Below, one piece after another: positions 11,316 through 20,837 of a stretch of DNA of 64,000 nucleotides. The translations under genes were made by a program, and so were the position numbers. Below the pieces are notes generated by a model. It did not search any database. It saw only the letters and a program-made list of their open reading frames with translations, and had not been told where the DNA came from. The stretch comes from Erythrobacter litoralis HTCC2594 (lineage in GTDB: Bacteria > Pseudomonadota > Alphaproteobacteria > Sphingomonadales > Sphingomonadaceae). The stretch is from contig NC_007722.1 of the NCBI RefSeq assembly GCF_000013005.1, positions 315,501 to 379,500 of the forward strand, read 5' to 3'. Positions within the stretch are counted from its first letter, which is position 1; each line of letters starts with the position of its first letter.

Positions 11316-14300
11316 ATGAACAAGAATCGCATTAATTCGGTGAAGGGGCTGACGCTGTCCGCTTCTATCGTCGCTCTCGCCGTTTCGGGTCCGGCATTTG
11401 CACAGACCGTAGGGACCCCTGAGCCTCTCGAAGGCGACGAATGTGCGCTGAGTGCCGACGGCACCCTGCCCGAGGGCTGTGAAGACGAGCAAACCCCGGA
11501 CATCACTTCGAACCCGGAAGATGTGGTTCCGCCCGAAGGTCAAATCGTCGTCACCGGTTCGCGCCTCAAGCGCGACACCTTCACCAGCATCTCCCCGCTG
11601 CAGGTCCTCCAGACCGAGCAGTCGCGCGATGCCGGCCTGTTCGATCCTTCGCAGATCCTGCAGCGTTCCGAATCCGCTGCCGGTACCCAGATCGACGCAA
11701 CCTTCCAGGGCTTCGTCCTCGACAATGGCCCGGGCTCGCAGACGCTGAACCTGCGCGGCCTCGGTGCCGACCGTACGCTGCTCCTCGTCAACGGCCGCCG
11801 CCTCGCTCCGGCCGGTGTGGAAGGCGCGCCGACCGTCCCCTCGATCAACCTGCTCCCGGGCTCGCTCATCGAACGCTATGACCTCCTGCTCGACGGCGCG
11901 TCGTCGATCTATGGTTCGGACGCAGTTGCCGGCGTGGGTAACATCATCCTGCGCAAGGACTTCGACGGACTCGAGCTGTTCGCTCGCGGCGAAATCAACC
12001 CTGAAGGCGCCGGTGAAGACTACACCCTCAGCGCCGCGTGGGGCGTCAACGGCGACCGCGGCTTCTTCGGCATCGGTGCCGAATACGATTACCGCGATGC
12101 CGTCCGCCTGCGCGACCGCGATTTCTTCAGCGGCTGCGATACACATCGCGAAATCGACGAGAGCGGCAATCTCCTGACGCTCGGCGTCGCCGACAATGCT
12201 GTCGTCCAGAACCGGACACCCGGCGTTTCGGTGTCGGAGAGCGAGTGTAAGATCGGCGGCATCAGCGGCCGTATCTTCCAGCCGTTCGCCCGCTTCGGTT
12301 CGGTTTATTTTCCGGCCAACGGCAACATCGCCAACTTCCCGCGTGACCCGCGCACCGGCCGTCCGTTCAATTTCGGCGAGTCGACGAACTTCTTCGGAAC
12401 CGACCTCGATTCAAATGGCGATGGCATCCGCGACGTCGACTTCCAGAACGTCAACACCAACGGCGCCAACCTCGACCAGACTTTCCTGAGCGAGCAGAAG
12501 CTGTTCAACGTGATGGCTTACGGTGAGTACACCTTCCCCAGCGAAGTGAACCTGACGCCGTTTTTCGAAGTCAACTACAGCCGCGCCGAGATTTTCTCGG
12601 ACAATACCGGCTTCCCGCAGCTCTTTCCGAGCGTGCCCGACCTCAACCCCTTCAACCCATGTAACTTCATCACCAACCCCGATGGCGTTGACTGTCGTGC
12701 AGTGGACAACGCGCTGCAAGCACAAGCGGGTCGGCCGTTCAGGCCCTTGTCGACCGGCTTCCCGCTTCCGACATCGCCGATTGTTTCCGTCGTCGGTGAT
12801 CGCAACAACGTCGACATCGTTCAGGAGCAGTTCCGTGCGGTCGTGGGTATTCGCGGCGACGCGCCGATCTTCGGCCCGAGCTGGACCTTCGAAACCTCGC
12901 TGGTCTATTCCCGCTCGGAGGGTTCCTCGGTCCGTCGCGGTATCCGTGAAGACCGGCTCGCTCTTGCCATCGGTCTCGACCCCACCGCCGATTACGACGG
13001 CGACGGCGTGATCGATAACAACGGCAACGGCATTGCCGACGATTACGACAGCAACCTCGACGTATTCGGGTTCTTCGGCGATCCGCAGTTCATCGGCGTT
13101 TGTAACGGTGCAGGTCTCGCCAACCCCGACGCTGCCGCTCCCGATCTCAACGCCGCGGGCTGTGTGCCGGTTAACCTGTTCGCCCCGAGCATCCTCGGTG
13201 CACCGATCGGTGACTTCGCAACCCAGGCCGAGCGTGACTATGTCTTCGGGGTCCGCGAATTCGACACCACCTACAAACAGATCGTCTGGAATGGTTTCGT
13301 CACCGGCGACCTGTTCGAGCTTCCGGGTGGCACTGCCGGCCTCGTGCTCGGTGGCGAATTCCGCCGCGACGAAATCAACTCGCAGCCGAACCTTACTGCT
13401 TCGGACGGCCTGCTGTTCGGTTTCTTTGCCGACCGCGGCGCAATCGGTTCGAAGGAAATCCAGGAAGGCTTTGCCGAGCTCGATCTCCCGCTAATCGCGG
13501 GTCAGCCGGGCATCCAGGAACTCAACGTCAACCTGTCGGGCCGTGTTACGAACGAGGAGTTCTATGGCACCAACTTTACCTACTCGGCCAAGATCGGCTA
13601 TCGTCCGATCGAGCCGCTGTTGCTGCGCGCCAGCTACGGCACGTCGTTCCGCGCACCGAACCTGCGTGAGAACTTCCTGCTCGGTCAGTCGGGCTTCCTG
13701 ACGCTGTTCGATCCCTGCGCCGTTCCGGACGATGCCTTCGTCGGCGGTGCCTACAATGCGGCAACCGATCCGCGCGATCCGGTGATCCTGCAGAACTGTC
13801 GCCGTGAAGGTCGTGACCCGACGGTGGCCGGTGTCGGCACCAACGGTTTCAATACGCTGCAGACGGCAAGCGTCGAAATCGTTCGCCAGGGTTCGCTCGA
13901 CATCGATCCGGAAACCTCGACCTCGCTGACCGCCGGTTTCGCGTTCGAGGAAACCTTCGGGCCGATCGATTTCAGCCTGGGCTTCAACTACTACCGTATC
14001 AAGCTGAAGGATTCGGTGGTCGAGCCGAGCAGCCAGTTCATCCTGAACGACTGCTACACCCGTGACGATGGCCAGCGCAGCCCGTTCTGCGACGACATCA
14101 TCATCGATGCCAGCCCGACCGGTCGTTTCCTCGTCGAGCAGACGACGCCGAACTTCCTCAACCTCGACCAGGAAAAGGTCGAAGGCATGGACTTCAACCT
14201 GTTCATCGGGTCCGAAGTCAGCCTATTCGGTACGCTGGTCGATCTCGGTCTGACCGTCCAAGCGAACCACCTGATGGAACGTTCGACCCTGTTCATCGAC

Positions 14301-14774
14301 GACACCGGCGAAGAAACCTTCGACGACGATGCCGGCGAATTCAGCCTGCCGAAGTGGACCGGTCGTTCGACGCTGACGGCGGACATCGACAATTTCCGCG
14401 TAACCTACCAGATCCGCTACACGGGTCCGGTCGAGCAGGACATTCTCGGTATCGACGAGTTCGACGATGCCTTCGGCAGCCGCGGTACCGGCTTCTTCGG
14501 TGACACCTGTACGGGCGCTGGCGGTGCGAACTTCGCTGGCGACGGCGTGTTCTGTCGCGATGTGGGCTTTGCGGACGAGCAGTTCCTGCACACCGTCTCG
14601 TTCCGCTACCGGACCGGAACCTGGACCTTCCGCGCCGGTATCGACAACCTGTTCGATACCGCTCCGCCGCTGGTCGACGGTAACGAAGTCCTCGCGATCG
14701 CCAATACCGCGATCGGTAACGGCTACGATTACGACGGCCGCGAGTTCTTCTTCTCCGTCGAGAAGTCGTTCTAA
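11316..14774 (+). CDS. TonB-dependent outer membrane receptor with Ca-binding-like loops
   Basis: A 1152-residue receptor with a signal peptide ending in GPAFAQ. The plug domain begins at IVVTGSRLKRD (about 76) and contains LNLRGLGADRTLLLVNGRR and the GASSIYGSDAVAGVGNI block typical of Oar-like receptors of Sphingomonadales. A 22-strand barrel follows and the protein ends in Phe, the outer-membrane sorting signal. Two Asp/Asn/Gly-rich loops resemble EF-hand or thrombospondin-3 calcium sites: DLDSNGDGIRD (363-373) and a longer one at about 559-582 with DYDGDGVIDNNGNG. Several Cys-containing long loops are probably disulphide-stabilised. The substrate is unknown; size suggests something large such as a peptide or glycan. 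GGAG lies 8 bp before the ATG. Confidence 0.95.
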   Translation: MNKNRINSVKGLTLSASIVALAVSGPAFAQTVGTPEPLEGDECALSADGTLPEGCEDEQTPDITSNPEDVVPPEGQIVVTGSRLKRDTFTSISPLQVLQTEQSRDAGLFDPSQILQRSESAAGTQIDATFQGFVLDNGPGSQTLNLRGLGADRTLLLVNGRRLAPAGVEGAPTVPSINLLPGSLIERYDLLLDGASSIYGSDAVAGVGNIILRKDFDGLELFARGEINPEGAGEDYTLSAAWGVNGDRGFFGIGAEYDYRDAVRLRDRDFFSGCDTHREIDESGNLLTLGVADNAVVQNRTPGVSVSESECKIGGISGRIFQPFARFGSVYFPANGNIANFPRDPRTGRPFNFGESTNFFGTDLDSNGDGIRDVDFQNVNTNGANLDQTFLSEQKLFNVMAYGEYTFPSEVNLTPFFEVNYSRAEIFSDNTGFPQLFPSVPDLNPFNPCNFITNPDGVDCRAVDNALQAQAGRPFRPLSTGFPLPTSPIVSVVGDRNNVDIVQEQFRAVVGIRGDAPIFGPSWTFETSLVYSRSEGSSVRRGIREDRLALAIGLDPTADYDGDGVIDNNGNGIADDYDSNLDVFGFFGDPQFIGVCNGAGLANPDAAAPDLNAAGCVPVNLFAPSILGAPIGDFATQAERDYVFGVREFDTTYKQIVWNGFVTGDLFELPGGTAGLVLGGEFRRDEINSQPNLTASDGLLFGFFADRGAIGSKEIQEGFAELDLPLIAGQPGIQELNVNLSGRVTNEEFYGTNFTYSAKIGYRPIEPLLLRASYGTSFRAPNLRENFLLGQSGFLTLFDPCAVPDDAFVGGAYNAATDPRDPVILQNCRREGRDPTVAGVGTNGFNTLQTASVEIVRQGSLDIDPETSTSLTAGFAFEETFGPIDFSLGFNYYRIKLKDSVVEPSSQFILNDCYTRDDGQRSPFCDDIIIDASPTGRFLVEQTTPNFLNLDQEKVEGMDFNLFIGSEVSLFGTLVDLGLTVQANHLMERSTLFIDDTGEETFDDDAGEFSLPKWTGRSTLTADIDNFRVTYQIRYTGPVEQDILGIDEFDDAFGSRGTGFFGDTCTGAGGANFAGDGVFCRDVGFADEQFLHTVSFRYRTGTWTFRAGIDNLFDTAPPLVDGNEVLAIANTAIGNGYDYDGREFFFSVEKSF

Positions 14775-14800
14775 GAAGGTTCAGCCTTGTTGAACCAGGG

Positions 14801-14839
14801 AAGGGCGGCTCCGGGCAATTGCGCTTGGGCCGCCCTTTT
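14801..14839 (+). terminator. Terminator after the first TonB receptor
   Basis: AAGGGCGGC (14801-14809) pairs with GCCGCCCTT (14829-14837), followed by a short T run. A second small hairpin, GGTTCA/TGAACC, lies just before it. Confidence 0.75.
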
Positions 14840-14894
14840 CGTATCAATTCCAATCCGATATGTTCTCCATCCACCCAATTGTAAGAGTCGCATT

Positions 14895-16892
14895 ATGAAG
14901 CTGCTGAAGACCGCCTGTTTTGCCGTTGCCGGGGCTGCGATGGCAGCTGGCCTGGCACCTGCCGCCATGGCCGCCAAGGACAACCAGCCCTCGGTGCCGA
15001 TCGAAGTCTGGGCGCTGCGCAATGTCGTGAACACCGTGCAGGTTTCGCCCGACGGCAGGCACCTGCTGGTGCTGAAGACCGAGAGCCGCGAAGGCGAGCA
15101 CATCCTCGAGATCTACAAGACCGACGACATGTCGAAGCCGTTCCGCCGCCTGAACGCCGATCCGATGGAATTCATCAGCGCGAGCTGGGTCAGCAGCAAC
15201 CACATTTTCGGCACCGCATGGCAGGTCAAGCGCAGCAAGGTGAACGGCCCCGAAGAGGACGTGCGCGAATATGCGACCTATTCCTACAATCTGGAAAAGA
15301 ACAAGTTCCAGCAGGTCGACGGCGAATTCAGCATCGTCAACATCCTGCCGGGCGAGCCGATGGAAGTGCTCGTCGCCACCGGGCGCGACGATAGCGCGCT
15401 GACCGGCGTCGACCCGTTCTCAGCGTTCAAGCCGCGGTCCTATTACCGCTACAATCTCGAGACCGGCAAACGGAACCTCGTGATGCGCGGTACCGTGAAA
15501 TACCCGCGCCCGACTTTCGATCTCGAAGGCAACCCGCGCTATGTCGAATCCTACGATCCGGCGACCAAGACGCTCAAGACCTACTACCGTCTGCCAGGTG
15601 ACGGGACCTGGACCGAGTTCGGTCAGAGCTACGATCTCGACAGCCACGAGAATCTCTATCGCGTCCTCGGCGGCTTCATGGGGCTCGCCGGTTTCAAGGA
15701 AGACGACCCGACGATCGGCTACATCATCGACAACCGTGGCGAGGACAAGGCCGCGCTGTGGGAGTTCGATTTCAAGACCGGCCAGTTCGGCGAGAAGCTG
15801 TTTTCGACCCCCGATGCCGATGTGATGGGCATCGCGACGAGCTCGATGCCGGATTCGACCAAGCTGGTGGCCGCCGTCTACCCCGGTGCCAAGTTCGAGC
15901 GCGCCTGGTTCGACACCGAAGAACTCGCGTTGTACGAGCAGTTCTACAAGCTCATTCCCAACGCGCACCAGATCAGCGTTTCCAGCCGTTCGCTCGATGG
16001 CAATACCATGGTGGTCCAGAACACGGGCCCAAAGGATCCCGGCTCGTTCTGGTTCGTCAAGGATGGCAAGATCACCAAGCTCGGCAGCCGCAACCCGCTG
16101 CTGCAGCCGGAACAGCTCGCCGATGTCGAGTTCATCAAATATCCGGCGCGCGACGGGCACATGATTCCGGCCTATTTGACCAAGCCCAAGGGCGAAGGTC
16201 CGTTCCCGCTGATCGTGCTGCCGCACGGCGGCCCGCACGTGACCGAAGTCGTCACCTATGACGAATGGGGCCAGCTGCTCGCCAATGCCGGCTACATGGT
16301 GTTGCAGCCGCAGTACCGCATGTCCGTCGGCTGGGGGCAGAAGCACTTCGACGACGCTTACGGCCAGCACGGCCTGCTGATGCAGGACGACAAGGACGAT
16401 GGCGCCAAGTACTTGATCGAGCAGGGCCTGGTCGACCCCGACCGCGTCGCCATGTTCGGCTGGTCCTACGGCGGCTATGCGGCCTTGGTCGCGCTGACGC
16501 GTGAAGACAATCTCTACCAGTGTGCGATTGCCGGCGCGGCCGTCGCGGATCCGGAGAAAGTGTACAAGAAGCGTCGCAATCCCAACGATGCGAAGGCCCT
16601 GGACGACTGGAGCCAGCGTCGCGGCATGATCGGCATCAACCCGATCAAGGAGGTGAACAAGCCCTCGATCCCGCTGCTGATGGTGCACGGCGACGTCGAT
16701 GCGCGCGTGCTCTACTTCAACTTCACCGACTACAAGAAGGCGATGGAGGACGCGGGCAAGACCAATGCGCAATACCTGACGCTCAAGGGTGCCGATCACT
16801 TCTCGCGCACGCTGATGTACGAGCACCAGGAAGCATTTTACACCAAGATGATCGACTATCTCGCCAACGATTGCGGGCCGGGCGGCCTGTGA
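14895..16892 (+). CDS. S9 family prolyl oligopeptidase-like peptidase, exported
   Basis: A 665-residue protein with a signal peptide (MKLLKTACFAVAG...AAMAAK). An N-terminal beta-propeller (about 30-400) precedes an alpha/beta-hydrolase domain with the nucleophile motif GWSYGGY (Ser524), HGDVDARV (Asp602) and GADHF (His635) as catalytic triad. This is the acylaminoacyl-peptidase/dipeptidyl-peptidase branch; it should cleave short peptides in the periplasm or at the envelope. It sits between two TonB-dependent receptors, which supports a role in processing imported peptides. I chose ATG 14895 because the signal peptide starts there; the frame extends 36 codons upstream into the preceding terminator. 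The ribosome binding site is weak. Confidence 0.93.
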   Translation: MKLLKTACFAVAGAAMAAGLAPAAMAAKDNQPSVPIEVWALRNVVNTVQVSPDGRHLLVLKTESREGEHILEIYKTDDMSKPFRRLNADPMEFISASWVSSNHIFGTAWQVKRSKVNGPEEDVREYATYSYNLEKNKFQQVDGEFSIVNILPGEPMEVLVATGRDDSALTGVDPFSAFKPRSYYRYNLETGKRNLVMRGTVKYPRPTFDLEGNPRYVESYDPATKTLKTYYRLPGDGTWTEFGQSYDLDSHENLYRVLGGFMGLAGFKEDDPTIGYIIDNRGEDKAALWEFDFKTGQFGEKLFSTPDADVMGIATSSMPDSTKLVAAVYPGAKFERAWFDTEELALYEQFYKLIPNAHQISVSSRSLDGNTMVVQNTGPKDPGSFWFVKDGKITKLGSRNPLLQPEQLADVEFIKYPARDGHMIPAYLTKPKGEGPFPLIVLPHGGPHVTEVVTYDEWGQLLANAGYMVLQPQYRMSVGWGQKHFDDAYGQHGLLMQDDKDDGAKYLIEQGLVDPDRVAMFGWSYGGYAALVALTREDNLYQCAIAGAAVADPEKVYKKRRNPNDAKALDDWSQRRGMIGINPIKEVNKPSIPLLMVHGDVDARVLYFNFTDYKKAMEDAGKTNAQYLTLKGADHFSRTLMYEHQEAFYTKMIDYLANDCGPGGL

Positions 16893-16918
16893 TCCTGCGC
16901 TGACAGGCAATCAAACAG

Positions 16919-16949
16919 AAAAGGCGCGGCCCGCGGGTCGCGCCTTTTT
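16919..16949 (+). terminator. Rho-independent terminator after the S9 peptidase
   Basis: AAAAGGCGCG (16919-16928) pairs perfectly with CGCGCCTTTT (16939-16948) across a 10-nt loop, with a run of five T. Confidence 0.9.
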
Positions 16950-17013
16950 CATGTCCAGCCCTGCGATTGCTGAGGCTCAGTGCAAACGAGCCCTGCCGGT
17001 CGCGCAATAGCGG

Positions 17014-17538
17014 TCACTCGATCCGGCGACCTTTCACCCCGATCTGGCCGTTCACGCGGATGAAAAAGCTGCCCATGGCGGCGCGCTTGAACACCACTGT
17101 CTGGCCCGGACGCGGAGGCCGCCAGCCGAGCTTGGTTTCGGCGATGCGCCAGGTCGAACCTTCCTCGGTCGTGAAGATCCAGCCCTCGCGACCCTCGCGG
17201 CGGACGCGCGTGATGGTGGTTTCCAGCTCGGTCAGTTCGCCCTCATCGCCTCCGAAGAGCTTGAGATTGGGCAGCGAGAAGCCGAACAGGCGCCGCTTGG
17301 TGTCCTCGACATCCTGCTGGTCGACGACCTGCAGCGTGCCCTGTTCGGTGGCGGTGATGACTTGGCCTACTTCGCGGTCGTAGCAGGTGAGTCGCTGCAT
17401 CGGGTCGGCGATCGCCCGGCAGGATTTGAGCTGTTCGATCGTGTCAGTGTCGTTAGCAACTTCGGCATCCTGGGCTACGGACGGCGAAGCTGCGAAAAGT
17501 GCTGCCGAAACGGCAATAAGTGGCAAGCGGGGCACCAT
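17014..17538 (-). CDS. Exported protein of unknown function, 174 aa
   Basis: A clear signal peptide (MVPRLPLIAVSAALFAA...VAQD) leads a mature protein with a short N-terminal motif, C40-x11-C52, in a context 'RLTCYD' seen in several unrelated exported proteins and probably forming a disulphide. The rest is beta-rich (TITRVRREGREGWIFTTEEG, then TVVFKRAAMGSFFIRVNG), resembling a small OB- or SH3-like barrel. It is a single gene convergent with the S9 peptidase and divergent from the receptor at 17756. I do not recognise a characterised homologue. Confidence 0.8.
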   Translation of the reverse strand: MVPRLPLIAVSAALFAASPSVAQDAEVANDTDTIEQLKSCRAIADPMQRLTCYDREVGQVITATEQGTLQVVDQQDVEDTKRRLFGFSLPNLKLFGGDEGELTELETTITRVRREGREGWIFTTEEGSTWRIAETKLGWRPPRPGQTVVFKRAAMGSFFIRVNGQIGVKGRRIE

Positions 17539-17755
17539 GGAATCTCCCTGATTTCAAGGCGTCAGTGCCACAGCGTCGCCCCTGCGCCAACTGTCACTTC
17601 AAAGTCACACATGGCCGCGCAGTGCGCAAAACGGCGGTTTCCGCATTGCTACGCGGCTTCGCCCTGTCCTAGACGCGGCCCATTCGGACCTAGCTGTCCG
17701 AAGGACCAACCGTTCAAGGCGTGCCAAGGTGGCACGCAGGATCAAGGGGATTGGA

Positions 17756-20683
17756 ATGTCCAACCGATTTAACAAGGCGGCCCTTCTCACCGGTACCATC
17801 ATGGCCGGTGCGATGGTTGCTACTCCAGTTTACGCTCAGGATGGCGACGACGAAGCAGCGCTTCAGTCGGGTGCCGATGCCAACCGCGACGACGGCCTGA
17901 TCGTCGTTACCGGTTCGCGTATTGCTCAGCGCAACGTCGAGACCGCTGCTCCGATCGCAGTCGTGCAGGATGAAGAGTTCAAGCTCTCCGGTACGGTCAA
18001 CGTCGAAAACGTGGTCAACACGCTGCCGCAGGTTGTCCCGGGCTTCACCTCCAACTCGAACAACCCCGGCACCGGTACCGCCACGCTGAACCTGCGTGGC
18101 CTCGGTTCGACCCGCACCATGGTGCTGGTCAACGGCCGTCGCTGGATGTTCTACGATACAGCGCAGATCGTCGACCTCAACACGATCCCGTCGTTCCTGC
18201 TCGACAGCGTCGACGTGGTGACCGGCGGCGCATCGGCCGTTTACGGTTCGGACGCTCTTGCCGGCGTCGTGAACTTCCGCCTCAAGGATGTCGAAGGCAT
18301 CGAAGTCGGTGGCCAGTACTCGCTGACGCAGGAAGGCGACGGCGCACGCTATAACATCTACGGTGCGATCGGTACCTCGTTCGACGATGGTCGCGGTAGC
18401 GCCACTGTCTTCGCCGAATATTTCAATCGTAAGCCGATCTTCCAGGGCGACCGCGACTTCTCGTTCTTCGCGCTGGGTGGCGAGACCTCGCGTGTTCCGC
18501 AGCAGCAGTTCGGTTCGTCGACTCTGCCGAACGGCGTCATTCGCTACTTCGGCAACGGCACCCGCACTGGCACCGACTTCGCGGCCAACCGTGCCGTCGT
18601 GTTCGACGATGTTGCGGGTGACTTCCGTACGCGGACCGGTGACCTCTATAACTATGCTCCGGTCAACTACCTGCAGATCCCGCAGGAACGTTACCTGATC
18701 GGCGGCTATGCGGATTATGAATTCGCCGACGGCCATGAAGCCTACATGGAAGTGTCGTTCGTCAACAACCGCGTAGCCCAGGAATTGGCGGCTACTCCGG
18801 TAACCGGTACGTTCAACGTCGATCTCGGCGTGATCCAGCCGTTCCTGACGCCGTCCGACTTCGCCCAGCTTCAGCAGCTTGATCGTACTGAAACCGGCAC
18901 CGGTGCTTCGGCTCCGAACAACAACCAGTTGGCGCTCTTCCTGCAGCGTCGTACGATCGAAACCGGCCCGCGTAACAGCCTCGACGAGCGTAACGCTTTC
19001 CGTGTGCTTGGCGGTGTCCGTGGTTCGCTTACCGACTGGCTGAATTACGACGCGTATTATATGTACGCCCGCACGCGTAACGCCAACGTCCAGGAGGGTA
19101 ACATCTCGCGGTCCGCTTTCCAGCGCGGCCTCGATGGCACCGATCCGGCGATTAACATCTTCGGCCTGAACACCCTCACGCCTGCCATGGTCAACCAGAT
19201 CTCGATCCGTGCGCAGAACGGCGACATCTCGACGCTTGAAGTTGCCAACGCTGCCCTCTCGGGCTTCATCGGCGACCTCGGCTTCGGTGGCGGCGACATC
19301 GGCTTCGCAGCCGGTGTCGAGTACCGCGAAGTTGCTTCGCAGTTCATTCCCGACACGGCTCTCGCCTCGGGTGACGTGATCGGCTTCAACGCCGGTAGCC
19401 CGACCGAAGGTGGTTACAACGTGCGTGAGTTCTTTGCAGAGCTCAACGTACCTGTGTTCGAAACCGATGGCGGTACGCGTCTCGAACTGACCGGTGCAGG
19501 TCGCTATTCCGACTACTCGCTCAACGCGATCGGCGGCGTGTGGACCTATGCTGGCGGTGCGGAACTCGCACTGGTCGACGGTATTGTTCTTCGTGGCCAG
19601 TACCAGCGCGCAGTTCGTGCCCCGAACGTGGGCGAACTGTTCGGCGGTCAGGCAATCGGCTTCCCGGGTGCAACCGACCCGTGTGGTACGGCTGCTGCTA
19701 CTCCGGGTAGCGCGCTGGGCAACATCTGCGTCGCCAACGGCGTGCCGGCTGCCAATCTCGGTAGCTCGCAGATCCAGTTGAACACGCAGATCCCGGCTCT
19801 GTTCGGCGGTAACCCGCTGCTTCAGGAAGAAACGTCTGACTCGTTCACTGCAGGTATCGTGCTTCAGCCGTCCTTCATCCCGGGCCTGACGATCACGGCC
19901 GACTACTTCGATATCGAAGTTGAGGACGCGATCAGCACGATCTCGCTGCAGCAATCGTTCGATCTGTGTTTCAACCAGGTCCAGAACCCCGCTGCGACAG
20001 CTTGTCAGCCGTTCTTCGCGTTCGGTCCGATTCGTAACGCCGGTGGCGCCATCACGACGGCGAACCCGCCGGTCCTTGGTCCGCAGAACGTTGCGAACCT
20101 CGGCGTTTCGGGTGTCGACCTTCAGGTCAACTACACGACGACGATCCCGTTCTCGTTGCTGACCGACACCGGTGAGCAGACGGTCAATCTCAACTTCCTC
20201 GGCACCTGGACCGAAAGCGCATCGTTCGAAGCGTTCCCGGGCGCCAACGTCGTTGAGTGCGCCGGCGAGTTCGGCCAGACCTGTGGTGAGCCCACGCCTT
20301 CGTTCAAGTGGACGTCGCGTCTGTCGTTCGTCGACGGCCCACTGACTACCTCGATCCGCTGGCGTCACCTGTCCGGCGTCGAAGATGACGACGATACGGT
20401 CGATTACGCTGCCTTCAACGGCGTCGAGCGTATTCCGGCTTACGACCTCATCGACCTGACCTTCTCGTTCGACGTGAACGAGCAGGTGACGGTGGCCTTC
20501 GGTGTCAACAACCTGTTCGACGAACTGCCGCAAGCGCCCGTGTTCACGGCCGGTAGTGTTGTCGTTCAGAACCAGAACGACGGAACCCGCCTTGGTGACA
20601 ACCAGGAGCAGGCCAACACCTACCCGAGCACCTACGACGTGCTGGGTCGCGACTTCTTCGTCTCGGCGAACTTCCGCTTCTAA
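17756..20683 (+). CDS. TonB-dependent outer membrane receptor
   Basis: A 975-residue receptor. ATG 17756 is preceded by AAGGGGATT and opens a signal peptide (MSNRFNKAALLTG...VYAQD); the in-frame GTG or ATG codons upstream are not needed. The plug starts at LIVVTGSRIAQRN (about 45) and carries LNLRGLGSTRTMVLVNGRR and GGASAVYGSDALAGVVNF; the barrel ends in NFRF. Same Oar-like class as the receptor at 11316 but without the calcium-like loops. It is the only gene in its unit and ends in a strong terminator. Its codons end in T (CGT, GGT, GCT) more often than those of its neighbours, a pattern expected of a very highly expressed protein. Substrate unknown. Confidence 0.95.
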   Translation: MSNRFNKAALLTGTIMAGAMVATPVYAQDGDDEAALQSGADANRDDGLIVVTGSRIAQRNVETAAPIAVVQDEEFKLSGTVNVENVVNTLPQVVPGFTSNSNNPGTGTATLNLRGLGSTRTMVLVNGRRWMFYDTAQIVDLNTIPSFLLDSVDVVTGGASAVYGSDALAGVVNFRLKDVEGIEVGGQYSLTQEGDGARYNIYGAIGTSFDDGRGSATVFAEYFNRKPIFQGDRDFSFFALGGETSRVPQQQFGSSTLPNGVIRYFGNGTRTGTDFAANRAVVFDDVAGDFRTRTGDLYNYAPVNYLQIPQERYLIGGYADYEFADGHEAYMEVSFVNNRVAQELAATPVTGTFNVDLGVIQPFLTPSDFAQLQQLDRTETGTGASAPNNNQLALFLQRRTIETGPRNSLDERNAFRVLGGVRGSLTDWLNYDAYYMYARTRNANVQEGNISRSAFQRGLDGTDPAINIFGLNTLTPAMVNQISIRAQNGDISTLEVANAALSGFIGDLGFGGGDIGFAAGVEYREVASQFIPDTALASGDVIGFNAGSPTEGGYNVREFFAELNVPVFETDGGTRLELTGAGRYSDYSLNAIGGVWTYAGGAELALVDGIVLRGQYQRAVRAPNVGELFGGQAIGFPGATDPCGTAAATPGSALGNICVANGVPAANLGSSQIQLNTQIPALFGGNPLLQEETSDSFTAGIVLQPSFIPGLTITADYFDIEVEDAISTISLQQSFDLCFNQVQNPAATACQPFFAFGPIRNAGGAITTANPPVLGPQNVANLGVSGVDLQVNYTTTIPFSLLTDTGEQTVNLNFLGTWTESASFEAFPGANVVECAGEFGQTCGEPTPSFKWTSRLSFVDGPLTTSIRWRHLSGVEDDDDTVDYAAFNGVERIPAYDLIDLTFSFDVNEQVTVAFGVNNLFDELPQAPVFTAGSVVVQNQNDGTRLGDNQEQANTYPSTYDVLGRDFFVSANFRF

Positions 20684-20710
20684 GACGACGCTAGTCCAAG
20701 GACAGAAAAC

Positions 20711-20747
20711 GGGCGGTGGAGCTTCGGCTCCGCCGCCCTTTTCTTTT
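20711..20747 (+). terminator. Strong terminator with TTCG tetraloop
   Basis: A 12-bp stem (20711-20722 with 20727-20738, one G-U pair) closed by TTCG and followed by TTTTCTTTT, 27 bp after the receptor stop codon. Confidence 0.95.
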
Positions 20748-20837
20748 GCGCGGGAGGTTGTCGGCTCGCGGATGCTAGCGGGCGCGGTTCCTCAACCGGG
20801 GCGCGTCCGTTAGGTTCTAACTGACAGGGGTTGGGCT

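Noticed and set aside
10971..12146. Minus-strand frame of 391 codons overlapping the start of the first receptor
   Set aside because: No ribosome binding site or recognisable domain, and it runs antisense through the receptor plug domain.
16960..17000. Possible second, degenerate copy of the dispersed repeat seen at 25518
   Set aside because: Only about 13 of 21 positions match one arm and there is no facing arm; within what chance allows.
17714..20533. Open frame of 939 codons on the minus strand opposite the second TonB receptor
   Set aside because: Low-complexity shadow translation without motifs; the receptor on the plus strand is complete with signal peptide and terminator.
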